Assembly: GCF_007859325.1 (NCBI RefSeq)
Contig: NZ_VOHK01000005.1
Coordinates: 434,001-498,000, forward strand
Reading direction: 5' to 3'
Source: Luteimonas marina
Lineage (GTDB): Bacteria; Pseudomonadota; Gammaproteobacteria; Xanthomonadales; Xanthomonadaceae
DNA: 64,000 nt
This document shows, one piece after another, positions 57,377 through 63,970 of the stretch (within the stretch, counting starts at the first letter, position 1; each line of letters begins with the position of its first letter). A program made the position numbers and the translations under genes. The notes under the pieces were generated by a model. That model had not been told where the DNA came from, ran no database searches, and saw only the letters and a list, made by a program, of their open reading frames with translations.

Positions 57377-57682
57377 CGATGCATCGCGGTATGCACGCAG
57401 CACAGCATTCATCCGTGTCTGATACCCAGGGCCCTGTGCCTTGAACCACTCAAGAACGTCCTGCTCGATGCGAAGAGAGATGGCAGCCTTGGGCGGCTGA
57501 GGCGTGAGCCCCCGGCGGACAATGCCGCGTACGGTATGGCGCAGCTTTGCCTCTGGATGATCCGGAGTAGCGGTGCCCGGCGCACCGGACTTTAGCTTGG
57601 CCCAGTCAGTCTTGGACTGCATCGAAGAAGAGCTGCGCTTCTTGGCGGGTTGCTTTGCGGAACGAGATGATGCGGATTTCAT
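57371..57682 (-). CDS. Cassette 5: BrnA-like antitoxin
   Basis: The 103-residue protein starts MKSASSRSAKQPAKKRSS (alternative MQSKTDWAKLKSG at 57622). It has TDWAKLKSGAPGTATPDHPEA and a C-terminal ribbon-helix-helix-type segment PKAAISLRIEQDVLEWFKAQGPGYQTRMNAVLRAYRDA, the BrnA pattern (RLDxDVLxWFKxxGxGYQTRxNxxLR). It binds DNA and neutralises BrnT. The TAA stop is in attC 5. It follows and overlaps brnT, the usual order for this pair. Confidence 0.85.
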   Translation of the reverse strand: MKSASSRSAKQPAKKRSSSSMQSKTDWAKLKSGAPGTATPDHPEAKLRHTVRGIVRRGLTPQPPKAAISLRIEQDVLEWFKAQGPGYQTRMNAVLRAYRDASV

Positions 57683-57881
57683 GGGCGGTCTCCGTATGGA
57701 CGATTGAGACGGGAACACCGGCAAGTAACCCAAGGGTGACAAAACGCTGTTCGCTGTAGGAGAACCGGTCATCCTCGAAGGTAAAGGTGAGGCCACCAAA
57801 AACAGCAGATGCGTCAAGGAAGTCGAGCCCATGCTGCTTGAGGTTGAGTGAGCGCTTACGCTCTGACCAAGTGAACTCCAT
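57606..57881 (-). CDS. Cassette 5: BrnT-like toxin
   Basis: The 91-residue protein starts MEFTWSERKRSLNLKQHGLDFLDASAVFGG and continues FEDDRFSYSEQRFVTLGLLAGVPVSIVHTET and EIRIISFRKATRQEAQLFF, which is the BrnT ribonuclease toxin pattern (W-xx-K-xx-xN-xxKHG, then E-R...RxISxRKAT). It is first in the pair. The longer frame to 57962 crosses attC 6 and is rejected. Confidence 0.87.
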   Translation of the reverse strand: MEFTWSERKRSLNLKQHGLDFLDASAVFGGLTFTFEDDRFSYSEQRFVTLGLLAGVPVSIVHTETAHEIRIISFRKATRQEAQLFFDAVQD

Positions 57882-57932
57882 CGGCAGAGTGTATATACAA
57901 ATTGTCAGGCGCGCAAGATGCTGGCTGCAGCG

Positions 57933-57992
57933 GTCTAACGCCTGAATTAAGCCGCGCCGCAAAGCGGCGTCGGCTTGAATGAATTGTTAGGG
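57933..57992 (-). repeat. attC site 6
   Basis: GTCTAAC to GTTAGGG, 60 bp, loop CAAAG. The left box matches cassette 5 and the right box matches cassette 6, so the two box variants record two separate cassettes joined here. Confidence 0.92.
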
Positions 57993-57993
57993 C

Positions 57994-58317
57994 TCACGCC
58001 CGGTACTCCACTGTTGCATGGCTACGGCCAGCGGCTTTCTCTAGCAGGACGATCAGCCGATCGTTGAGCTTGAGGTAGCTTGGAAGGCTGCGGCTGCCAC
58101 TGGTGAAGCGGAGTTGATAGTACTCACCATATCCGGCGGTGCCATGATAGATCTCAGCCTCATACCGCTCTCCACGTGGGAGCGTGACTACGACATGCTT
58201 GTGATCGAGTCCGAGCGAGCGCAACTCGTCGTAGGCGAGCTGGCTTTTGGGAATGGTGATGGGATGGCCAGAAGCGTGCAGAAACGACTGGTTTGCTGTG
58301 AACTCGAAGCTCGCCAT
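57994..58317 (-). CDS. Cassette 6: hypothetical protein
   Basis: The 107-residue protein starts MASFEFTANQSFLHASGHPITIPKSQLAYDELRSLG and is mostly predicted beta with charged loops (HVVVTLPRGERYEAEIYHGTAGYGEYYQLRF). I do not recognise the family. AGGGGGAGC lies just before the start. Its stop lies next to attC 6. Confidence 0.65.
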   Translation of the reverse strand: MASFEFTANQSFLHASGHPITIPKSQLAYDELRSLGLDHKHVVVTLPRGERYEAEIYHGTAGYGEYYQLRFTSGSRSLPSYLKLNDRLIVLLEKAAGRSHATVEYRA

Positions 58318-58332
58318 AGCTCCCCCTGTGAG

Positions 58333-58392
58333 CCCTAACGCCTGAATTAAGCCGCGCCGCGAAGCGGCGTCGGCTTGAATGAATTGTTAGGC
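58333..58392 (-). repeat. attC site 7
   Basis: CCCTAAC to GTTAGGC, 60 bp, standard stem. The left box CCCTAAC pairs with GTTAGGG at the far end of cassette 6. Confidence 0.92.
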
Positions 58393-59049
58393 CGCGCCCG
58401 GCTGACCTGACAAGACCGTTGATGGATACAAAGCCACGGGGTTTGGAAAGTGGCTGAACTCAAAGCTGAAGTTGCTCTCTCTAAAGTAGATGACGCCAGA
58501 AACCTCCGGGACGGTCGTGAACCATCCGTTGTGCTGCCGATAGAGAACCTGTTGGATCTCCTGCGGAGAAAGCGACGCCACAAACTCACCGAATACACCA
58601 AGAACATAAGGTACCCCAGCCTCCCGGACAAGCTCGGAATACTGGCCGGCTTTGTCACTAAGCTTTCTGTAGATGTGATCCGGAGGTACGCCAATCCATC
58701 CGCTCCAAGATCCGCTTGAGCGAACTGAAGCCGATATCTCTTGCTCCTTCTCGTTTCGCTGGTGAAGTGTCACCACATCGATCACTTCCAGCAGCCGAGA
58801 GTCCTCTGCGCGGAGCGACCAATCTGGGGTCTTTCCACAGACAAGTTGCTCGTATCTGAAGTTGGCACCGCTTTGCCGCAGATACGCGCCAAGCAGCAAC
58901 TCTCGATACGTGTGGAATCGAGCGCGAAGTGGTTGTGTCGTTAGCTTCTCCACGAACGGTGCGGCATCGTCCGGGTGCAGACGGCCGATGAGCTCATGTA
59001 GATGAGCGTTACCAGCTTCGTCTGGGTCTAAACGCGGAAGGTTTGTCAC
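58387..59049 (-). CDS. Cassette 7: hypothetical protein
   Basis: The 220-residue protein, largest in the array, starts MTNLPRLDPDEAGNAHLHELIGRLHPDDAAPF. It contains YEQLVCGKTPDWSLRAEDSRLLEVIDVVTL and DHIYRKLSDKAGQYSELVREAGVPYVLGVFGEF. The TPDW...LLEVIDV arrangement with a following Lys-rich helix loosely recalls PD-(D/E)xK nuclease-like folds, but the catalytic Lys is not where expected. Its stop is the attC 7 TAA. No family assigned. Confidence 0.65.
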   Translation of the reverse strand: MTNLPRLDPDEAGNAHLHELIGRLHPDDAAPFVEKLTTQPLRARFHTYRELLLGAYLRQSGANFRYEQLVCGKTPDWSLRAEDSRLLEVIDVVTLHQRNEKEQEISASVRSSGSWSGWIGVPPDHIYRKLSDKAGQYSELVREAGVPYVLGVFGEFVASLSPQEIQQVLYRQHNGWFTTVPEVSGVIYFRESNFSFEFSHFPNPVALYPSTVLSGQPGAA

Positions 59050-59056
59050 TTGCGCG

Positions 59057-59116
59057 GCCTAACGCCTGAATTAAGCCGCGCCGCGAAGCGGCGTCGGCTT
59101 GAATGAGCTGTTAGGC
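59057..59116 (-). repeat. attC site 8
   Basis: GCCTAAC to GTTAGGC, 60 bp, standard stem, with GAGCT in place of GAATT near the right end. It belongs to cassette 8, which has no clear gene. Confidence 0.92.
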
Positions 59117-59327
59117 CGCACTATGCGACCAGCTGTCAGTCGCTGCAACTGTGTCCGCAGGCCATCCGGACAAGAGTGGGAGCTTGGCGCTGGCGCTTGC
59201 GAAGAAGCATCGGATGCGACGGAACGAAGCGCCAGGCGTGAGATCGCGAGAGACTCTGCTTTGACGACTGCGATCATGTGTCTGGAGCGATGGATGCCGA
59301 ATGACAGCTCTACGCTTGCGCTCTGCG
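59117..59327 (-). other. Cassette 8: no supported gene
   Basis: This short cassette body (about 211 bp) is open in several frames, but the candidates (for example a 68-residue frame from 59277 running into attC 8 and ending SFKPTPLRGAA) are low in complexity and lack a recognisable start signal. It may be a degenerate gene, a promoter cassette or a source of small RNA. I see no annotation I can support. Confidence 0.6.
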
Positions 59328-59387
59328 GCCTAACGCCTGAATTAAGCCGCGTTGCGAAGCAACGTCGGCTTGAATGAATTGTTAGGC
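59328..59387 (-). repeat. attC site 9
   Basis: GCCTAAC to GTTAGGC, 60 bp. The stem tip reads GCGTTGCGAAGCAACGTC, with paired changes on both arms relative to the standard GCGCCGCGAAGCGGCGTC, so the fold is conserved. Confidence 0.92.
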
Positions 59388-59417
59388 CCCGGCCTGTGCT
59401 AGGCAGTAACCCGTTGA

Positions 59418-59735
59418 TTAAATCAGCGTCAAGTAGTGAACTAAATCTGGAAACTGGTAGCCATCGAGGTCAGATTGAGGCATATCGTTCAGTTCGCTCT
59501 CCACCTTGCTCCAGGCGACTGAGTCATCAAGCGCGTACTTGAACTGAGCAACTGCGCCACTAGGTGAGCTAGCACTTATGATCTCGGAAGATGGCCTGTT
59601 GGAGATGAAGTTTGTCATGAGCTTGCAGGCTTTTCGAAGCTGTTCGGCTTCGGATTCATCTGGATCCGCAAACCATTCGACTAGCTTGTCAGCCAAGAAA
59701 CTATCGAGGTCGATGTGGTTGCGTATCTCAGCCAT
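59418..59735 (-). CDS. Cassette 9: hypothetical protein
   Basis: The 105-residue acidic protein starts MAEIRNHIDLDSFLADKLVEWFADPDESEAEQLRKACK and ends DLDGYQFPDLVHYLTLI. It is helical and rich in Asp/Glu; no family recognised. A gap of 30 bp separates its stop from attC 9. AGGAACCACAC precedes the start. Confidence 0.65.
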   Translation of the reverse strand: MAEIRNHIDLDSFLADKLVEWFADPDESEAEQLRKACKLMTNFISNRPSSEIISASSPSGAVAQFKYALDDSVAWSKVESELNDMPQSDLDGYQFPDLVHYLTLI

Positions 59736-59753
59736 TAGTGTGGTTCCTGCGGG

Positions 59754-59813
59754 GCCTAACGCCTGAATTAAGCCGCGCCGCGAAGCGGCGTCGGCTTGAA
59801 TGAATTGTTAGGG
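59754..59813 (-). repeat. attC site 10
   Basis: GCCTAAC to GTTAGGG, 60 bp, standard stem. The right box pairs with CCCTAAC at attC 11, the other end of cassette 10. Confidence 0.92.
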
Positions 59814-60317
59814 CTCATCTTGTACTACCGACAGATCCAGCTCGTCCAGTTCGTTCTTCGGGTCTCGCCGGAAGATGCTAATAACCGTGTCCCAGACCAG
59901 AAGCCCGAACTCGTATGTCTCACGAGTTTTGTCCAAAGTCACTTGGCTCACTTGCCAATGTCTTGAGCCATCGTTGGTCAGCCCGAAATGACGACAATGA
60001 TCGTAAGTATCTATGAACTCTTTGAACTTGCTCTTCAATGTCGAATCGAGTCTGTGCCTATCTACCAGCGAATCAAAAATGCTCTTAGGAGATGGCACTC
60101 GGTCACTAGGCTCAGGATTGTTCTGCCCGAGCAGCTGAGACACGCTGAGCCCGATTGTGCAGATAAGGAAAACGCAACGCTCATGGAAATGCTCGACCTG
60201 GTCGCCGGCTGATAGATCATCTTGCAGCGTGGCCCACTGATGCTTTGCTTGCTTTAGCGAGTAAAGCTGGAGGTTAGTATCCTCGCCACTTGAATCAATG
60301 AAGTAGTAGCGATGCAC
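59808..60317 (-). CDS. Cassette 10: hypothetical protein
   Basis: The 169-residue protein starts MHRYYFIDSSGEDTNLQLYSLKQAKHQWATL and contains VFLICTIGLSVSQLLGQ and FKEFIDTYDHCRHFGLTNDGSRHWQVS. It appears soluble and mostly helical with a hydrophobic central segment. Its TAA stop is in attC 10. No family recognised. Confidence 0.68.
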   Translation of the reverse strand: MHRYYFIDSSGEDTNLQLYSLKQAKHQWATLQDDLSAGDQVEHFHERCVFLICTIGLSVSQLLGQNNPEPSDRVPSPKSIFDSLVDRHRLDSTLKSKFKEFIDTYDHCRHFGLTNDGSRHWQVSQVTLDKTRETYEFGLLVWDTVISIFRRDPKNELDELDLSVVQDEP

Positions 60318-60325
60318 GGTATGAG

Positions 60326-60385
60326 CCCTAACGCCTGAATTAAGCCGCGCCGCGAAGCGGCGTCGGCTTGAATGAATTGTTAGGC
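60326..60385 (-). repeat. attC site 11
   Basis: CCCTAAC to GTTAGGC, 60 bp, standard stem. The left box belongs to cassette 10 and the right box to cassette 11. Confidence 0.92.
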
Positions 60386-60389
60386 GGCA

Positions 60390-60674
60390 TTAGAGCAGGC
60401 TCCACCCAATAGCGCCAAGCGTGATGGTGCCAATAGCCAATAGGGTGCTTGAGATCACAAGGACGCCGTGGGCAGACTGTTTTGAGATGCGCCGCCCAAG
60501 CATCAGTCCGATCACACAGCCAAGCAGGGAAAGCGCAATGAACCACTCAGAGATTGCGTTGAGCGAACCGAGCTTGCTGTGACTGACAGGAGGGGAGAAC
60601 GCTGAAAGCAAGCCCGCCAGAAGAGCGAAGCCGCCGGCAAACCAAAAAAGCTGTGAGTAGCGATCTGTTGCCAT
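60390..60674 (-). CDS. Cassette 11: small membrane protein
   Basis: Starting at MATDRYSQLFWFAGGFALLAG, the 94-residue protein has three hydrophobic segments (FWFAGGFALLAGLLSAF, WFIALSLLGCVIGLMLG, VLVISSTLLAIGTITLGAIGW). The longer frame upstream crosses attC 12. Function unknown; inner-membrane location inferred. Confidence 0.68.
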   Translation of the reverse strand: MATDRYSQLFWFAGGFALLAGLLSAFSPPVSHSKLGSLNAISEWFIALSLLGCVIGLMLGRRISKQSAHGVLVISSTLLAIGTITLGAIGWSLL

Positions 60675-60679
60675 ATGCC

Positions 60680-60739
60680 GCCTAACGCCGGAATTAAGCC
60701 GCGCCACGAAGTGGCGTCGGCTTGAATGAATTGTTAGGC
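60680..60739 (-). repeat. attC site 12
   Basis: GCCTAACGCCGGAATTAAGCC to GTTAGGC, 60 bp. The stem tip GCGCCACGAAGTGGCGTC has a paired change relative to standard. It belongs to cassette 12. Confidence 0.92.
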
Positions 60740-60752
60740 CTGTCCGCGATAT

Positions 60753-61328
60753 TCATTTGCTGAAATCGTCAACACACTTCATGTACAGGCCGAATAGGTG
60801 CTCGATCTGTGGAATTGTGAAGCAAATCATTGGTCGGAGCGTCACATAGCCTGAGTTTGCGAATTTCTTGAACTTGTCCCCATGATCTTTCGTGTCTGCA
60901 AAGTCAGGCCCATAGTGAACAAGGTGATTCCTTAGGTCTTGCACTAAGAACAAGTCTTTCCAATAGGTGGCGTTGAGGTCGATGCTTTTGCCGAGGACTT
61001 TGGTTGCGTAGGTTAGCGACCTTTTGATTCCGCGATCCCGAAGGTCTGAAGGAGATAACTGGATATCGCTTTTGGAACGCTCCATGGCAACAAGTTCGTC
61101 AAGGTTTTGCTCAACGATTGAGTAGGAGGCAATGAATACAGCCCGCAAGAGACTCTGCCTGGTTGCATTCAAGTTTCCAATTGCGTCTTTGTCCTCTTGC
61201 GTAGCGCCGTTTGGAAGCTTCGCCGCAAGATGTGCGTCGGCTGCCTGTGCCGCCTCAAGCAAATACGCGAGATCAATGAATGACAGAAATCGCGGAACGC
61301 TGTATGTGGAATCTTCAGGTCGTAGCAT
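60753..61328 (-). CDS. Cassette 12: HEPN-like helical protein
   Basis: The 191-residue protein is helical: SFIDLAYLLEAAQAADAHLAAKLP, then RQSLLRAVFIASYSIVEQNLDELVAMERS, and WKDLFLVQDLRNHLVHYGPDF near residue 130. RNHLVH fits the RxxxxH motif of HEPN domains, which include ribonucleases of toxin-antitoxin and defence systems, and the flanking helices are compatible. No separate antitoxin-like gene is in the cassette. The assignment is tentative. Confidence 0.6.
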   Translation of the reverse strand: MLRPEDSTYSVPRFLSFIDLAYLLEAAQAADAHLAAKLPNGATQEDKDAIGNLNATRQSLLRAVFIASYSIVEQNLDELVAMERSKSDIQLSPSDLRDRGIKRSLTYATKVLGKSIDLNATYWKDLFLVQDLRNHLVHYGPDFADTKDHGDKFKKFANSGYVTLRPMICFTIPQIEHLFGLYMKCVDDFSK

Positions 61329-61341
61329 TGTGTGTTGACAG

Positions 61342-61401
61342 GCCTAACGCCTGAATTAAGCCGCGCCGCGAAGCGGCGTCGGCTTGAATGAATTGTTAGG
61401 C
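61342..61401 (-). repeat. attC site 13
   Basis: GCCTAAC to GTTAGGC, 60 bp, standard stem. Its inner box provides the TAA stop of the cassette 13 gene. Confidence 0.92.
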
Positions 61402-61668
61402 CTTTGTGGCCACGTCAATAAATTGCCACGCCACCAAAGCGCCAGCCATGAATGTAGCAAATAGAGCCATGGAAATCAGGTATACACAAACAAGCTTATG
61501 TGCCGCATGGCTTCGGTCTCGCCAGGCCTGAGAGAGACTCCGGAATGAGGAAGGCCATGCGCCGCGCATGCTAGAAGGAAGCTTGAATTGTTGGATGAAG
61601 AACGCAATTAAAATCGGAACGAGTCCGGCCAAGATGAGCGCGACAAATACAAGTTCCGCAATTTTCAT
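61396..61668 (-). CDS. Cassette 13: small membrane protein
   Basis: The 90-residue protein starts MKIAELVFVALILAGLVPILIAFFIQ (first helix) and has a second helix LVCVYLISMALFATFMAGALVAW, with a basic loop (SSFRSLSQAWRDRSHAAHK) between. Its TAA stop is in attC 13. Function unknown. Confidence 0.68.
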   Translation of the reverse strand: MKIAELVFVALILAGLVPILIAFFIQQFKLPSSMRGAWPSSFRSLSQAWRDRSHAAHKLVCVYLISMALFATFMAGALVAWQFIDVATKA

Positions 61669-61691
61669 GCTCGACGCCAGTTGTTCAAAAG

Positions 61692-61751
61692 GCCTAACGC
61701 CTGAATTAAGCCGCGCCGCGAAGCGGCGTCGGCTTGAATGAACTGTTAGGC
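61692..61751 (-). repeat. attC site 14
   Basis: GCCTAAC to GTTAGGC, 60 bp, standard stem, ACTGTTAGGC at the right. It belongs to cassette 14. Confidence 0.92.
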
Positions 61752-61752
61752 A

Positions 61753-62160
61753 TCAGTCCCACCATGCCGTAACACCCTGAACGACAGGAGGCTCGATGCC
61801 CAACTGACCAATCTCGTCTGGATCGGCGAAGGCGACATAGTCTGGTTGAAGCGCCGAAAGAGCCTCAGTGAGCGCCTCCGGTTGGATAGTGCCCGCCACC
61901 AAAACTGTGTCTGTGAAAGGCCATGAGTCATCGTCTGGGTCAAGCTCGGAGATCAGGGCGTATACGGCGGTTACGTCAGGACGCTGAAGCAACCCAAGCA
62001 GAGTGTCTCGAAATAGCGGAACTCCGGGATGAGGGACAAGATTGCAGCCAATGGAACCTTCATCGTCGTTCCCGTCGAAGAATCGATCAAGTGGAACGAC
62101 TTGCGGCTCCGCCTGAGTCTGGAGCTCTCTCTTCAATGCGATGCACTTATCCTGATCCAC
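61753..62160 (-). CDS. Cassette 14: hypothetical acidic protein
   Basis: The 135-residue protein starts MDQDKCIALKRELQTQAEPQVVPLDRFFDG and is rich in Asp (ELDPDDDSWPFTDTVLVAGTI) and Leu; it appears soluble with an alpha/beta fold. It ends GVTAWWD one base from attC 14. No family recognised. Confidence 0.68.
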   Translation of the reverse strand: MDQDKCIALKRELQTQAEPQVVPLDRFFDGNDDEGSIGCNLVPHPGVPLFRDTLLGLLQRPDVTAVYALISELDPDDDSWPFTDTVLVAGTIQPEALTEALSALQPDYVAFADPDEIGQLGIEPPVVQGVTAWWD

Positions 62161-62178
62161 GATGAACCCTCAACTGAT

Positions 62179-62238
62179 GCCTAACGCCTGAATTAAGCCG
62201 CGCCGCGAAGCGGCGTCGGCTTGAATGAATTGTTAGGC
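62179..62238 (-). repeat. attC site 15
   Basis: GCCTAAC to GTTAGGC, 60 bp, standard stem. Its inner box supplies the TAA stop of the cassette 15 gene. Confidence 0.92.
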
Positions 62239-62592
62239 GCGTTGCCACGCCCCGTAAGTGGCCAGCATATGTGACTCAAAAGGCTGCGGGCCAGTCACCT
62301 CCCAGAATGACGAATCCACAGCCAACAGCTCAAATAACTGCCTGTCTCCGGAAATACCTATGAAGTGGCCGTCGATTGTTTGGTAAATGCCGTGATACAA
62401 GGAGCGGAAGGCGCTATCAGATAGCAAATAGCCAGACGAGGAGAGCCGCTCTATCTCAACAGCACGCTCTCCGAGGCATTGCTCAATTGTGATGCGCCAA
62501 GTGTCCGGTTTAGCGAAGTTGTCGATGTCTGGAAGGAACGCAGATATATCAAACAGTTCGCCGTTACTTCCATGCTGCGGGATAGTGACCAT
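62233..62592 (-). CDS. Cassette 15: hypothetical protein
   Basis: The 119-residue protein starts MVTIPQHGSNGELFDISAFLPDIDNFAKPDTWRI and contains YLLSDSAFRSLYHGIYQTIDGHFIGI and FELLAVDSSFWEVTG. It appears soluble, alpha/beta. The TAA stop is in attC 15. No family recognised. Confidence 0.68.
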   Translation of the reverse strand: MVTIPQHGSNGELFDISAFLPDIDNFAKPDTWRITIEQCLGERAVEIERLSSSGYLLSDSAFRSLYHGIYQTIDGHFIGISGDRQLFELLAVDSSFWEVTGPQPFESHMLATYGAWQRA

Positions 62593-62596
62593 ACGC

Positions 62597-62656
62597 GCCT
62601 AACGCCGGAATTAAGCCGCGCCGCGAAGCGGTGTCGGCTTGAATGACTTGTTAGGC
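62597..62656 (-). repeat. attC site 16
   Basis: GCCTAACGCCGGAATTAAGCC to GTTAGGC, 60 bp; the stem tip GCGCCGCGAAGCGGTGTC has one G:T pair. It belongs to cassette 16, which has no clear gene. Confidence 0.92.
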
Positions 62657-62970
62657 CGCTGCCCTTGGGCTTGCGCCCGAGCCGCTGCGGCCCAACCCCT
62701 GAGCCGAAACACTACAGCAACTTGCCGCGTCCTGGCCGCATGGATTGACCGGAGCAAGGTGTTGGCGCCGGGAACTTGCCCCAGCCGACGGACTTGCGGC
62801 TCGCCCGAAGCCACCTGTTCTGCAGAGCGCCGAACGCAACAGGCTGTGATGCAGCGAGCGAAGCAAGACGCTGGTACGTGCGATGTTGAACGAAGCAACC
62901 GTATGGGCTTGCCGAGAACTGGCCGAAGAAGCGACCGAAGAACTGTACCTGCAACGACCCGCGACCTGCG
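62657..62970 (-). other. Cassette 16: no supported gene
   Basis: This cassette body of about 314 bp is open in several frames on both strands; the longest minus-strand candidates (80-95 residues) have biased composition and no ribosome-binding site, and one runs into attC 16 to end SFKPTPLRGAA. It is more GC-rich than its neighbours. It may be a decayed gene or a non-coding cassette. Confidence 0.55.
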
Positions 62971-63030
62971 GCCTAACGCCGGAATTAAGCCGCGCCGCGA
63001 AGCGGCGTCGGCTTGAATGAACTGTTAGGC
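62971..63030 (-). repeat. attC site 17
   Basis: GCCTAACGCCGGAATTAAGCC to GTTAGGC, 60 bp, standard stem. Its inner box supplies the TAA stop of the cassette 17 gene. Confidence 0.92.
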
Positions 63031-63519
63031 CGCACCCTGCTCAATGACGGAAAATGACAGCCCATAGAATGATTCACTCTTAACCTCGTCATGCCAAATA
63101 TCCCGGAACGGGTGGCGGCGCAGATACCAGAGCATTCCGCGGCACCAAAACCGCCAGACATCACGATGTATGTAACCCTCTTTGTAGAAGAGATACTCCT
63201 CTGCGCAGAGGTTGAAGTAGTCGACGATCAAATTGCGATCAGCGGCAGTCAGGTCGCTTGCCCGGTCCGCGATCTCGGCTAGCTGGTCGTTCATCTGGTC
63301 GTACCGTGCATTGAACGCGGTGAACAGGTTGTGGAACAACTCAGTCTCGGAGAGCTTCTGCTGCTGGACGAAGTAGTAGAAGCCGAGAGTACCTGCAATT
63401 GCTGCGCCGACTAGCCCGACGCGATCATCCCCACCGAAATGGTAAGCGGCTCCGGCAGATGTGCTGCCAAGCAGAAGGCCAAGCCACCAGTAGTTCTTGA
63501 AAATGAAATGCCGAGTCAT
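63025..63519 (-). CDS. Cassette 17: membrane-anchored hypothetical protein
   Basis: The 164-residue protein has two N-terminal hydrophobic helices (YWWLGLLLGSTSAGAAYHFG and VGLVGAAIAGTLGFYYFVQ) and a cytoplasmic helical domain (ELFHNLFTAFNARYDQMNDQLAEIADRA; LIVDYFNLCAEEYLFYKEGYIHRDVWRFWCRGM). The DYFNLCAEEYxxYKxGYI segment recurs in hypothetical membrane proteins of many bacteria (from memory). Function unknown. Stop in attC 17. Confidence 0.72.
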   Translation of the reverse strand: MTRHFIFKNYWWLGLLLGSTSAGAAYHFGGDDRVGLVGAAIAGTLGFYYFVQQQKLSETELFHNLFTAFNARYDQMNDQLAEIADRASDLTAADRNLIVDYFNLCAEEYLFYKEGYIHRDVWRFWCRGMLWYLRRHPFRDIWHDEVKSESFYGLSFSVIEQGAA

Positions 63520-63530
63520 TGCTTTGTGCG

Positions 63531-63590
63531 GCTTAACGCCTGAGTTAAGCCGCGCCGCGAAGCGGCGTCGGCTTGAATGAATTGTTAGGC
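63531..63590 (-). repeat. attC site 18
   Basis: GCTTAAC to GTTAGGC, 60 bp, standard stem. The left box GCTTAAC has one change and does not perfectly pair with the GTTAGGC at the other end of cassette 17. Confidence 0.92.
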
Positions 63591-63965
63591 ATCTTGGCCG
63601 CGAGACCGCACGCCCACAAGGCCTGCCGAAAAGAAGGTGATGGATCCACCCAAGAGCATAAGTCGATGGTTAGCGGAACCGTCCAGGAGCAAGAGAATGG
63701 CGAATCCTGCTGCTCCGACGAAGAGGAGAACCCAAGCAAGTGCGCGGCTTTCACCCCGATGAAGCGCGCGAGATGTGCCAAACGCTGCCCGGTAGAACAT
63801 GACAACCCATACAGCAGTGATCAAACCGCAGATTGCTGCGCCAACGGGCACGTCGCGGAACATCAGAAAGATGGCTAGCGCACCAAACAGCAGCGCCAGT
63901 GCTGCGTTGAGAACTACGGCGGCAGCACGCTCTCCACGTGTAGGTTGGCGGCTGAAATCTCTCAT
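63585..63965 (-). CDS. Cassette 18: small membrane protein
   Basis: The 126-residue protein starts MRDFSRQPTRGERAAAVVLNAALALLFGALAIFLMF and has four hydrophobic segments (also VGAAICGLITAVWVVMFY, LAWVLLFVGAAGFAILLLL, LMLLGGSITFFSAGLVGV). It is more GC-rich than most cassette genes. Stop in attC 18. Function unknown. Confidence 0.7.
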   Translation of the reverse strand: MRDFSRQPTRGERAAAVVLNAALALLFGALAIFLMFRDVPVGAAICGLITAVWVVMFYRAAFGTSRALHRGESRALAWVLLFVGAAGFAILLLLDGSANHRLMLLGGSITFFSAGLVGVRSRGQDA

Positions 63966-63970
63966 AAGAT

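Noticed and set aside
62639..63016. Plus-strand frames beginning MNELLG or MNDLLG inside attC sites (also at 59099, 63573)
   Set aside because: They start from the attC stem ATG and run antisense to the array; composition is non-coding and the starts reflect the repeated site only.
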